Of a DNA stretch of 64,000 nucleotides, positions 20,304-30,303 are shown piece after piece; the first letter of the stretch is position 1; the number at the start of each line of letters is the position of its first letter. The notes beneath the pieces were generated by a model. That model searched no databases and was not told where the DNA came from. It worked only from the letters and a program-made list of their open reading frames with translations. The translations under genes and the position numbers were made by a program. The stretch spans positions 1 through 64,000 of the forward strand of contig CAYYDE010000003.1 in the NCBI GenBank assembly GCA_964470525.1, in the 5' to 3' direction. This stretch comes from CAYYDE01 sp964470525 (lineage in GTDB: Bacteria > Patescibacteriota > Gracilibacteria > BD1-5 > UBA6164).

Positions 20304-21425
20304 ATGAATAAAGAAAATTTAAATACTTTTAAGAAAGAAAATACTATAAAATTACAAGAAAATTATTTTAAGTATCAAAACTTTTTAGATAAATTTTGAA
20401 AAAGTAAAATAGATAAACTAACTCTAGAAAGTTATTGTATATGAACTTGAGAATGATCTTTTTCATATGATTTAGAATTTTGATTAAAAGAACTTTGAAG
20501 TATCGGATGATGAAGCTCTTTTAAATTTTGAATTTTTAAAAATTCAAAATGATGATATTCATTTGTATCATCAAGATTTGAAGATGAAAATAATGCTTTA
20601 GAAAGAATAAAGAAAGCTATAAAAACTATAATAAATTTAGATATAAATATCTCAAATCAAAATGAATTAGATGAAATATCAAAGGTTTTTTCTCCTATGG
20701 TAGCTAAAAAAATTATTTATCTATTTCATATAGAAGAGCTATTACCCATATATTCAAATGATTTACTTGAAGAATTTTTAAAGTTTAGAGAAACTACAGA
20801 ATATGATTTATCAAATGAATTAAAATGATGGATAAATGCAAATAAAAAATTATTAAATAATGAAATTAAAATAATAGAAAAAGTTGATAAAAATTATTTA
20901 AAAAATCTTAAAAATGAAAATATTATTAAAACTGATTTAATTTCTAGAATATTATTTGAAGAAAAAAAAGTAGATAAAGATGAAGTAAATCAAAAACTAA
21001 AAAGTGATAGTATTGAGGAAGATAACAATATTTATGAAAGTTTACTACAGGAAAAGTTAAATGATTATAATAATCTTTTAGATAAAAAAAATATAGAAGT
21101 CAAAGAAGACATAAATCTAAAAATTATTGAATTAAAAAACGAATTAATAAGAAAAAGCGCAGAACAAGTTGGAATATTATGAGTTATTTTAACTGTTATA
21201 GTCATGAATACTTCAATTTTTTCAAAATTAGAAATAAGAGATCCTCAAGATATATTTTGAACAATATTGTTGATAAATACACTTCCAATTATTTTTTACT
21301 TTGTAGTTTTATTTTTATGAGATAAAAAACTAGAAAATGAGAAAAATAAAATATTTTTTTTCTGATTATTTTTAATAATTCAATTTTTACTTGCTTATGT
21401 TTTTTTATTTGGTAAAATTTGATAA
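20304..21425 (+). CDS. McrB-N-like region plus coiled coil and membrane helices
   Basis: This 373-residue protein does not match a known whole-length family to my eye. Residues about 45-170 resemble the N-terminal sensor region of McrB-type restriction proteins (GTGEGSFSYDLEF, LGSIGGGSSFKFGIF, then the hydrophobic KKIIYLFHIEELLPIYS). A Lys/Glu-rich coiled coil (about 190-290) follows, and three membrane helices end the chain (about 293-310, 325-347, 352-372). There is no GTPase. It is more AT-rich than its neighbours and stands alone with its own promoter-like TTGATT/TATAGT and terminator. The final codons are TGA TAA. A membrane-acting defence protein is possible but unproven. Confidence 0.6.
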
Positions 21426-21501
21426 AAATTAGAAGATCTTTACAATAAATTTATTACCCTATCTTTGGATCTAACTTATTTTTTATCAAATTTTATGCAA
21501 C

Positions 21502-21529
21502 AAAAAACCTCGCTTTCGCGAGGTTTTTT
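21502..21529. terminator. Bidirectional terminator between the McrB-N-like gene and the S-layer gene
   Basis: A 12-bp stem (aaaaaacctcgc / gcgaggtttttt) with a 4-nt loop, between two converging genes. Confidence 0.88.
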
Positions 21530-21556
21530 ATTTTATTACTTATTCTAAATAAAGAA

Positions 21557-24500
21557 TTATCTAGTTTCAGTAATAGGAAATTCTCCCATATTGTTGTAAG
21601 CATTAGCGTTAATTGTAACGTTTCCTGAAACAACTTCTAAGTTAGAAAGAGAAACTTGCCAATCTAATGTGTTAGCTCCAGATTGAGCAACAACACCTTC
21701 AAGAACAACGATATAGTTGTTAGTTGAACCAGCATCAACAGTATTTTGAGCAGTAAATACTACATTTCCTGTTGTAGTTCCAAGAGCAGTTTCACCTAAT
21801 TTATTATTAGAAGAAATAGAGTCTTTATACACTACGATTTTTCCAGTAGCAGTTTCATAACCAGAGAATAGGTTAGAGAATGTAGCTCCTGATAATACTA
21901 CGTTATCTTTACCAGATGCCGTAACAGAGAATCTTAATGCAGAAGTAGTTAAGTTTTTAGAAGCATTTGAAGATTTAGCAACAACTGCTTTATTTTCAGC
22001 AACTAAATGTAAGTTAGAAGCAACTGAATTTCCAGTAGCTAGAACAACTCTTCCGTTTGAAGCTCTTACTTGAGTTTGAGCAACATCAAGAGAAACAGTA
22101 AATGTAGCATTTACGTTTGTATTGATATCAGCAACTAAGTAGAAAGTTTCTGTTCTATCCATAACGATTGAATCTTCTGGATTTACATTTGAGAATTTTA
22201 CTTCAGTATTAGTAGTTGAAGTAGCAGCAATATATTTATTTGTTGGAGTTAATACTCTGAAGTTAGATAAGTTATCTAAGTTAGTTCCTGTAAATACAAG
22301 ATCTCTTAATTTAACTGCATCATTTTCAGCTTTTACTCTAAATGCTAATACTTTTTGATCTTTATCTCCAGCAAGAAGTAAAGATGCTTTTGGATTATTA
22401 TCAGAAACTGATACGATTCCTTTTGCATCAGCTACAGTAAATTTAGCAGAAGATGGAACAGTAGGTAAAGTTACAGTTTGAGACGTAAGAGTATCAACGA
22501 TATCTAAATCAGTAAGTTTAATAGAGAATTCTCCTGCATTATATGCGTCTTGAAAATCTACTCTTACTTCAAGAGATAAAGCTGTTTTTCCTACATTTTG
22601 AGACAATCCATCAAATACTACAGTATTAGAGTTGATTTGTCTTGTAGAACGAACTACACCATTTACGTAAAGAGTTGCAGTTGCGTTATTTAAATAAGTA
22701 CCTGAACCAGTAATAGTATATTCAGCGTTTGAAATTTGAACTTCATTTCCTTGATTTACTACTAAGTTCAATCTGTTAGCAAGAACATCTCTTGAACCAA
22801 CAGCAACTTTTGTATCTCCAAGTCCATCCACTCTAGTAATACTTAATCCTGTTGAATCAACAGAAACTTGTACAGCAGAGATAGCTCCGATAGAAGCAGT
22901 ATTTTGAACGTTATTTTGGTTTGTAACGTATTCTTTTTTATCAAAACTTGCAAGACTTACATCGTTAAATCTGAAGTTTGATGCAGGAGCACCATCTTTT
23001 AATTTAGCGTAGATTTTTACTTGAGCAGATCCGCTTACAGTAGCAAGTCCTAAGAACTCAGCTTGTCCTGCAGCATTAGCCGTCCAAGTCATTACAGATG
23101 AACCAATTTGAACATATACTGTATCAAATAATTGATTAGCACCTGAATTTGCAACATTTTCATATGTATATCCAAGTTTTAAATCTTCTAAAGTAATAGG
23201 AGATTTAGTAGTAATAGTACCTTGTAATAATACAACATTATCAGTACCTTTTGCATAGTTTTGAGAGAGAGCTACAGAAGTATCTCTTTCAAATTTAATA
23301 TCTGAACCTCTTACTGTATAAGTTGATAGATCAGTTACTGTTCTAGTAACAGTAGATCTGAAACCATTTAATACTTCAACAGCACTAAGATCAGTATCAT
23401 TTCTAAGAGAGAATTGGTAAGTATCTCCACCTTGGTTTTGAACATTTACAACTTTTGCTTTAATGTAGTAAATAGCAGTTGATGCATCTTTTACAGTATC
23501 ATTTAAAACAAATGTAGCATCTTTTCCGTTTGTAGAAACTTCAGTAGAAACTTTTACACCATTTCTTTCAATATGTAAGTCAGCAAGATCTAAAAGATCT
23601 GCGTTACCAATATTTCTAAGAGAAACACTTTGAAGTAATACATCTCTTGTTTCAGATGATTGGTCTTCATTTCTAACAGTAAATCTACCAAGTTCAACAG
23701 CATCAGCTGATTGATTTGAAGTAATACCAGCACCAGTTACATTGAAAGTAACAGGAGCAACTGTATAAAGAGCAGTTCTTAATGCAGAAGTTACAAATGA
23801 TCCTCTGTTATTAGCAGCTGAACTTTGAGTAATTTTCCCAGAAAATTGGAAATCATTACCAGCAACATTACTAGCTAATCTAACGTAAAGATCAAGAGTT
23901 TCAGTAGTTCCAGCTTTAATTACGTAAGCAGGAGCAAATGAAACAACAGCAGTTCTATCAGAAGAAAATGCAGCTTGTCCAGATAATCTTTTTCCGTTTT
24001 TTTCAAACCATACTCTTGTAGAATTATCTACAGCAGCAAGACCTACAGAAGAAAGTTCAACTACATTGATAGATACATCTTTATCACCAGCAGTAAAATC
24101 AACTTTTGCAAATCTAATTGATCCACTACTTGGAATTTGAGTTCCATTTGAAGGAGAAGCAGGATTTAATGAAACTTCAACATCACCACCAGTAACTACA
24201 ACAGTAGAACCATCGTTAGAAGTGTTTCCATCAGTAGAAGTATTATCTTCATCTGTTTCATCTTCATCATCCCAATTTCCATTAAGAAGATCATCTAAAT
24301 TAAAATCAAAATCATCTTCGTCATCTTCAATAGAAGCGTTTGTAACAGCTGAATCAGCAGAAACAAATACGAATGATCTTTTAGCAGCTCCAGCAGATAA
24401 TTTAGTACCAGCAGCAACTACACCTGCTTCAATAGCAGCTTCTAAATAAGCTGTTTCCCAAGGTTCAACCCCAGCAGCTTTTTCAATTCCTCTTGCTTGA

Positions 24501-24892
24501 AGAATCATTTTTAGAGCTTCAGCTTCTGTAACATCAGCATCTGGTCTAAAATTTGTATTAGCAGCAATATACCCAGCTCTTAATGCAGCTTCAGCATATT
24601 TACATCCCCAATCAGTAGCTTTAAGATCTGCAAAAGATCCTACACATCCTTCAGTTGCTTCAACTGGAGATAAATTAATCATAACTTTTAACATTTCTCT
24701 TCTCGTAATAGTTGAGTCGAGTTTGTATCCAGCTTCGCTTACTTGTGGTTCAATAACACCAAGTGCAGCTAATCTAGTAGCAGCGTCAGAAGCAACAGTA
24801 TTAGCAGAAACTCCAGCAACTGGAGCAATAACTGAGAATACTACAGCAGTAGCAGCAACGCTAGCAGTAACTTTTCTAAATAAATTACTCAT
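21557..24892 (-). CDS. S-layer-like surface protein with SLH-type N-terminal region
   Basis: This 1,111-residue exported protein starts MSNLFRKVTASVAAT, a signal peptide ending near VSA. Residues about 35-175 hold SLH-like repeats (RREMLKVMINL, FADLKATDWGCKYAEAAL, ADVTEAEALKMIL). A very acidic linker (EDDEDDFDFNLDD, then Thr/Ser/Asn/Asp) leads to about 850 residues of repeated beta-rich, Ig-like domains. It is probably the main cell-surface lattice. Although it holds about 75 glycines, none is coded by TGA, in sharp contrast to its neighbours; Cys is nearly absent. The start at 24892 was chosen because the signal peptide begins there. A long structured leader precedes it. Confidence 0.85.
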   Translation of the reverse strand: MSNLFRKVTASVAATAVVFSVIAPVAGVSANTVASDAATRLAALGVIEPQVSEAGYKLDSTITRREMLKVMINLSPVEATEGCVGSFADLKATDWGCKYAEAALRAGYIAANTNFRPDADVTEAEALKMILQARGIEKAAGVEPWETAYLEAAIEAGVVAAGTKLSAGAAKRSFVFVSADSAVTNASIEDDEDDFDFNLDDLLNGNWDDEDETDEDNTSTDGNTSNDGSTVVVTGGDVEVSLNPASPSNGTQIPSSGSIRFAKVDFTAGDKDVSINVVELSSVGLAAVDNSTRVWFEKNGKRLSGQAAFSSDRTAVVSFAPAYVIKAGTTETLDLYVRLASNVAGNDFQFSGKITQSSAANNRGSFVTSALRTALYTVAPVTFNVTGAGITSNQSADAVELGRFTVRNEDQSSETRDVLLQSVSLRNIGNADLLDLADLHIERNGVKVSTEVSTNGKDATFVLNDTVKDASTAIYYIKAKVVNVQNQGGDTYQFSLRNDTDLSAVEVLNGFRSTVTRTVTDLSTYTVRGSDIKFERDTSVALSQNYAKGTDNVVLLQGTITTKSPITLEDLKLGYTYENVANSGANQLFDTVYVQIGSSVMTWTANAAGQAEFLGLATVSGSAQVKIYAKLKDGAPASNFRFNDVSLASFDKKEYVTNQNNVQNTASIGAISAVQVSVDSTGLSITRVDGLGDTKVAVGSRDVLANRLNLVVNQGNEVQISNAEYTITGSGTYLNNATATLYVNGVVRSTRQINSNTVVFDGLSQNVGKTALSLEVRVDFQDAYNAGEFSIKLTDLDIVDTLTSQTVTLPTVPSSAKFTVADAKGIVSVSDNNPKASLLLAGDKDQKVLAFRVKAENDAVKLRDLVFTGTNLDNLSNFRVLTPTNKYIAATSTTNTEVKFSNVNPEDSIVMDRTETFYLVADINTNVNATFTVSLDVAQTQVRASNGRVVLATGNSVASNLHLVAENKAVVAKSSNASKNLTTSALRFSVTASGKDNVVLSGATFSNLFSGYETATGKIVVYKDSISSNNKLGETALGTTTGNVVFTAQNTVDAGSTNNYIVVLEGVVAQSGANTLDWQVSLSNLEVVSGNVTINANAYNNMGEFPITETR

Positions 24893-25253
24893 ATATAACA
24901 TATAAGTTAAAAAATAAAGATACTCACAAGAATATATCTTGTAAATATATATTGAAAAAGGGTTATAAATCCTCTTTCGACCAATTATTACTATATTCAT
25001 ATAGTAACGATATTTATTAAAGAGGAATATCGAAACTCTTTTTTTATAGGTAACCCTATAAAGGTTAAAGCCTTAACCTAAGTAAGCTTGCGCATAACTC
25101 AGGAAACCCAAAAACTATTTTCAATAATTTTCATATTTCCTAAGTCATACAAAAAGCCTTCTTATAGAAAAAACTTTCTTTTTTATCTTAATTCAAGTCT
25201 TATACAACTATGAATAAAAACTCAGACTATGTTAAAGTACAACATAATAAACA
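24893..25253 (-). promoter_or_regulatory. Long structured 5' leader of the S-layer gene
   Basis: From the predicted start near 25253 the leader is about 360 nt. On the minus strand it holds consecutive perfect hairpins: 25062-25068/25073-25079 (7 bp), 25045-25050/25055-25060 (6 bp), 24988-24995/25000-25007 (8 bp) and 24927-24932/24938-24943 (6 bp). It also has two mutually exclusive pairings: 25008-25014 with 25026-25032, or 24971-24977 with 25019-25025. Such a leader could protect a long-lived message or control translation. No named riboswitch is recognised. It contains no gene. Confidence 0.5.
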
Positions 25254-25259
25254 TAATTC

Positions 25260-25286
25260 ATTATAGATTTTTTTATCAAAAGTCAA
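25260..25286 (-). promoter_or_regulatory. Probable promoter of the S-layer gene
   Basis: On the minus strand, TTGACT (25281-25286), a 15-nt spacer and TATAAT (25260-25265). Confidence 0.5.
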
Positions 25287-25337
25287 ATGTGAATGATGAA
25301 ATTCACACATTCTTCACATAAAAAATTTTGATAAAAT

Positions 25338-25384
25338 AAAAAGACTCCTTAAGAATTTTTCTTTTGGAATTGGAGTATCTTTTT
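25338..25384 (-). terminator. Terminator of the pilus operon
   Basis: Outer arms aaaaagactcc (25338-25348) and ggagtatcttttt (25372-25384) enclose an A/T-rich inner stem. It lies 60 nt beyond the pilC stop. Confidence 0.65.
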
Positions 25385-25445
25385 ATTTTTTTTATTTGTA
25401 TTTTCAAAGATGTAACGATATATCAAAAAGAAAGTGACATAAATA

Positions 25446-26603
25446 TTATCCATTACTTACTGTATCCGCTAAATTCATGATAGGTTGCATGATAGCAATT
25501 GCAATAAATCATACTACTCATGCCATCGTAACAATAATAATTGGTTCTAATAATTTATTTATCACACCAATTGTATTATCAACCTCTTCATCATAAAAGT
25601 CTGCAACTTTCAAAATAATTTCATCTACTTTTGCTGTTTGTTCTCAGATTTGAATCATAGAAACCATCATTTCTGGAAAAAGTGGATCATCTTCTATTGC
25701 TTCATAAATCTTTAAACCTCTTTTTATATCATCTCTCAAAAAAAGAATTCTTTGTCTATATACCTCATTTCCAACTGCATCTGAAGTAATTCTCAGTCAT
25801 TCCACTATAGAAACTCCACTCGAAAGCATTCCGGAAAGAACACGCGCAAATTTTGAAAGTATAATCTTTTGACTAATATTTCAAAAAATAGGAATTCTTA
25901 ACATACATTTGTCATAATAATATTTTCCTTTCGGTGTTGTTTTCCAAATAGATATTCAAACTACAACCAAAAGAATAACTCATAATAATATATACCAAGA
26001 GTGAACAAAAAAATCAGAAACTGCAATAAGTGCTTGTGTAGAAGCTGGAAGATTATCTCATCCTTCAAATATTTCTAAAAGTTTTGGTACAACTGCAACC
26101 ATCATTACAGCAATAACTCAAATAACCACAACTATAACCATAGCTGGATACATAAGTGCTGATTTGAGTTTTCCATTGATAGACGCAAGTTTTTCTGTTT
26201 GATCGGCAAGATCTCTGAGAGATTTATTGAGTTTTCATGTTTTTTCTCATGATTCAATCATCCCTATTTCTGCTGGATTAAATGATTTTGGAAATGAAGC
26301 CATACAAGAAGAAAAGTTTTTTCATTCTTTTAATTCTTTTCACATCTGTTGAAGAATGGTCTTCAAAACCGTTCATTTTTTCTCTTGTTTTTCAAGAATT
26401 TGAACTGCTTTCATCAAAGTAATTCAAGCATTGATCATAGTTGCCATAAGACGAAAAAATATCACTTTTTCCTTCACACTCAGAGCTTGTCAAGCAAGAA
26501 GAGAATGATTCAGTCTTTCCATAAAAGACATATTTTCTCTTTCACTTTTTTGTATTTTTGATTGTTTCTTGTTTTCTTCGTCCAAGATAAAAATATCTGA
26601 CAT
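25446..26603 (-). CDS. pilC: Type IV pilus inner-membrane platform protein PilC
   Basis: This 385-residue polytopic protein of the GspF/PilC family anchors the pilus base and couples the PilB motor to pilin. Two T2SSF domains are visible. The first has FFRLMATMINAGITLMKAV and KSFNPAEIGMIESGEKTGKL. The second has KFARVLSGMLSSGVSIVEGL and DPLFPEMMVSMIQIGEQTAK. Three membrane segments (about 165-190, 210-232, 355-378) fit the family. It is the last gene of a minus-strand operon with pilB 32 nt upstream. Confidence 0.93.
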
Positions 26604-26635
26604 ACAACGATAAATTAAAAATTAAGAAAAATAAA

Positions 26636-27907
26636 CTAGTCATTATTTTGAGATTTTGCCACACTATATACTTCCTCTAAAGAAGTAGATCCATTCAAGG
26701 CCTTTATGATCCCATCTTGTTCTAAGGAAATCATTCCATCTTTAATAGCTTGTTTATTGATATTAAAAGCAGAGTCTCATCTGAGTACCATTTCTTTCAC
26801 TCCATCTGTAATATTTAACACTTCATATAACCCAACTCTTCCTTTATATCAAGAACCATCACAATGCTCACATCAAACTGCTTGAAAAAATTTTGGATTT
26901 TTTAATTTATCAGCTCATACTCTTGTTAATAATTCTTCTTTTGGAGTCATAGCAATTGCATTTTTAATATCATTGAGAGTATCTCCATCTATCTGAGTCA
27001 CATCAATTTCTTTTTTACAATGTAGACAAAGTTTTCTCAAAAGTCTTTGTGCAATAACAATATTGAATGAAGCTGGGATCAAGAAAGGTTGAATTCCCAT
27101 TTGAATTACTCTCGTAAGAGTTTCAGCAGCAGAATTTGTATGGATTGTAGACAAAACTAAATGTCATGTCAAAGATGCTTCAATTGCAATCTCAATAGTT
27201 TCATGATCTCTAATTTCTCATACCATTATAATATCTGGATCTTGTCTCAAAGCTGTTCTCAGTCCAGAGGCAAATGTATATCAAATTTGAGGCTTTACTT
27301 GACTTTGATTGATTCCATCAACTTGATTTTCAACTGGATCTTCAAGAGTCATAATATTTACTCAAGGTTTATTGAGAAGTGTAAGAGCAGAATACAATGT
27401 TGTTGATTTTCATGAACCTGTTGGTCATGAAGTAAGTACAATTCCATTTGGTAAAGAAATTCATTTTTTAATAAGTTCAAGGTTTCTTCCTTCAATTCAA
27501 AGATCTTCAAGTTGAGGAATTTTTTTAGATTTATCTACAATACGCATTACTATTTTTTCTCCATGAACTGTTGGGAGAGTTGAAACTCTCAAATCAAGAG
27601 GTTTTTCTTCAATAGTTTTACTAATTCTCCCATCTTGAGGAACACGAGATTCATCAATTTTTAATTCTGACATGATTTTAAATCTGGCAACAATTCATTG
27701 ATGTAAAAATGCCTGATATTCTAATATTTCCTTTAATTCACCATCTACTCTATATCTGAGTCTCACTCATAAACTTAAAGGTTCTATGTGAATATCTGAG
27801 GCTCACACTAAAACAGCCCCCAAAATAATATAATCACATATCATTGGAACATCATCTCATGAATACACGAGTTCTTTCAGTTTATCAATCATTTCTTTTT
27901 GGTTCAT
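26636..27907 (-). CDS. pilB: Type IV pilus assembly ATPase PilB
   Basis: This 423-residue GspE/PilB ATPase powers pilus extension. The Walker A is GPTGSGKST (161-169). The Asp box has TLEDPVE, Walker B is DPDIIMVGEIRD, and the His box ends LVLSTIHTNSAAET. Two C-x-x-C pairs (CLHCKKE, CEHCDG) form the usual zinc site. The first glycine of the P-loop and the one before its lysine are TGA. It is shorter than full PilB: most of the N-terminal N1 domain is missing. No PilT retraction ATPase is seen nearby. It lies in an operon with the PilO-like gene upstream and pilC downstream. Confidence 0.94.
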
Positions 27908-27928
27908 ATATAGATAATTTAATGTGTA

Positions 27929-29296
27929 TTATTTTGAAATAGTGTCTAAAATAGTATTATTTTTTTCTAATAAAGCTTCTATGACATCGAGTTCTTGTTC
28001 TGCTTTATATGCTTGCTTAAAAAGAGTATCACTGATCTCTCTTTTCTCAAAACTTTGTCTAAAATGATGAAATTTTGGAGTATTATTTTGGACATACATA
28101 CTCAAAGTTTTCAATGAATTTGCAACCTCTACCATTTCTGGAGTTTTTAAGATATTTTGACTATTTACTCTTGAAGTTGTAAGTGCAATTTTTCAAGAAA
28201 GAGTTTGAAATTTTTCCACAACACTCAATACATAAGAATCTTTTTTATAAATTGGTAAACCTCTTACAAAAAATTTTAATTCTATTGTAGCTTTAAATGC
28301 TTGATTTGCATTTGGTCATCCTTTTATAAATTGAAGAAAAGAAAGTGCATTTTGTTCACCTGTTGAAGGTCTCTGTGTTGTTGAACTATCAAGAAATTCT
28401 TCAAATTGAATACTCTTTATATCTGTAAGAATATTTTCATATATATTATATCATGGCTTCACTGGATCTCATATTATTCTTTTCTGAACCACAGAATCTC
28501 TATGAAATTCAATGTCTTGAAAATCTTCATCTTTACTTACAATAGAAATATTTCCTACATGTTGTATAAAATGAATAAAATCAACAACATCTGCCTTTCT
28601 TCCTTCAATATCAAGAGTAAGAGGAATATAAAACATTTGAGATGCAAGAGAATTTTGTGTATTTTCAAGCTCTTTTTCATCTACTAAAACAGCATTTCCA
28701 ACTGAAATAGGAGAATGTGTAACCAAACTAAACGATCTCATAAGTCTTTCAATATAGTTTACATACCCAACATCTGTTAAACGAACTTCTGAAATATCTT
28801 GTAATTCATTTGATGATCAAGATCATGTTCTACGAATCACGCTATCAACAGCTTCTCCATAAAAAGGTAATGCTATTGAAAGTTTTTGATTTCTATTTTG
28901 AATAGATTCATCTTGTAAATATTCTCAGATATTTAATTCTTTTTCTGAAAGAAAATCAAGATAATTTTTATCTGTTGTATTTCAAAAAATATTTTTATAC
29001 ACAGATTCTTGAGTATTTGATTTCTCTGATTCTTCAAACATTTTTTTCAAATCAGCCTCTTCATTTCAAATACTTGCTAATATTTGTTCATAAGAAAGTC
29101 ATTGTTTTTGAATATCTTTATATGAGTTCATCTCTTGTTGTAATGCCGATTTATTCGCTTTTACAAGAGATAATTCTCCTGAAAGATACAATCCATATGT
29201 TAAAATAAAAACTACAAAAATTCACATATTTAAAAAAATATTTTTTTTATATTCATTGAGTTGATATTTTTTTTGATTATTTATTGTTTCGTCCAT
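27929..29296 (-). CDS. PilO-like pilus assembly protein
   Basis: This 455-residue protein has a short cytoplasmic tail, one membrane helix (about 23-40), a coiled coil (about 45-90) and two similar external alpha/beta halves. The halves contain MFYIPLTLDIEGRKADVVDF and FKATIELKFFVRG, the fold expected of PilO-like proteins. Its place directly upstream of pilB supports a role in the alignment complex. Sequence identity to classical PilO is low, so the family call is inferred from layout and context. Confidence 0.65.
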
Positions 29297-29305
29297 ACTA
29301 TACTA

Positions 29306-30184
29306 TTAAAAAGATAAATTATTTTCGAAATCAGAGTATTGTAACTTCAAATTAAATCTTGTTTGTTTTACAAAGTCTCATTCTCATATAATATTTTCTG
29401 TTGAAAAAACATTTTGTTTTTCTAAAATACGAAATTTAAAATGTGGATTTTTTTCAATAAAATTTAAAAAACTTGCTGCAATAGTCATACTTGTTCATTG
29501 TACAGAAGAATCCCTTTTTCATGTTTCTCAGATAATCAATCTTGTAACATCATTTGATCCTGTCCAAAAACTTGAATATGCTGTACAATTTGCTGTTAAA
29601 ATATTTTCACTTGTAATTTGAAATCCTTTACAATCAATTATTTTTTTATCTACTCATGTAAATTCATTTTTCATAGTATCAAAATCACTCAAAATTGACA
29701 TTATTGGTAATTTAGTATTTTTTGCATTGAGAAGAAAAGATACTTCTTTTGAAAATAAAAAATTCTCAAAAGAGTAAAACGGTCCAATATTTGCAATTAC
29801 TTTTTGAGCAATATCAGATGAAAGTGTTTGTTTTTTCTCTTGATAATCTCTGAGCAATGCTGAAATAGATGAACAAGATGAATGAGTATTTTCAACTGAT
29901 TTTGGGAGAATAAATCCACATATCGGATCAAGATATGATTTTGAATACATCTCAGGATTGTTTTGAATTTTTACATATCAAAATACTGATACCAATACAA
30001 AAAATAAAAATATATTACAAACTGAAAAAACAGTTACTGCTACTTTTAGATAATATTCTTTATCTCTTTTTTCTTTCTTGAGCTCTTCTTTGATTTCTCA
30101 AAAATCAAGATCAGCAGAAAGTTCTTTAAAAATATTCTCATTTTTTTGAGATGAAAGATCTTTTTGATCTGTATTATTTGCCAT
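29306..30184 (-). CDS. Bitopic pilus-operon protein (PilN-like by position)
   Basis: This 292-residue protein has a charged cytoplasmic N-terminus of about 45 residues, one membrane helix (VAVTVFSVCNIFLFFVLVSV) and an external domain with paired cysteines (PICGF, SSCSS, DCKGF, NCTAY). It starts the pilus operon 9 nt upstream of the PilO-like gene. Position and topology suggest a PilN-type partner of PilO, but I do not recognise the family from sequence. The cysteines may form disulfides outside the cell. Confidence 0.6.
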
Positions 30185-30241
30185 AATTTCGAACAAATTA
30201 AAATATAACACTATTATGATAACATATTTTTTTAAAAAATA

Positions 30242-30299
30242 CAAAAAAATAAACTCACAAAATTTATTCTTGATGAATAATATAGTTTTATGAGTTTAT
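30242..30299 (-). terminator. Terminator of the dinG-like gene
   Basis: The arms ataaactca (30249-30257) and tgagtttat (30291-30299) carry a partly paired A/T loop and end in a T run on the minus strand. Confidence 0.65.
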
Positions 30300-30303
30300 A
30301 ATA

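Noticed and set aside
24222..24449. Open frame on the plus strand inside the S-layer gene
   Set aside because: It is the complement of the acidic, Ser/Asp-rich linker; low complexity and no other support.
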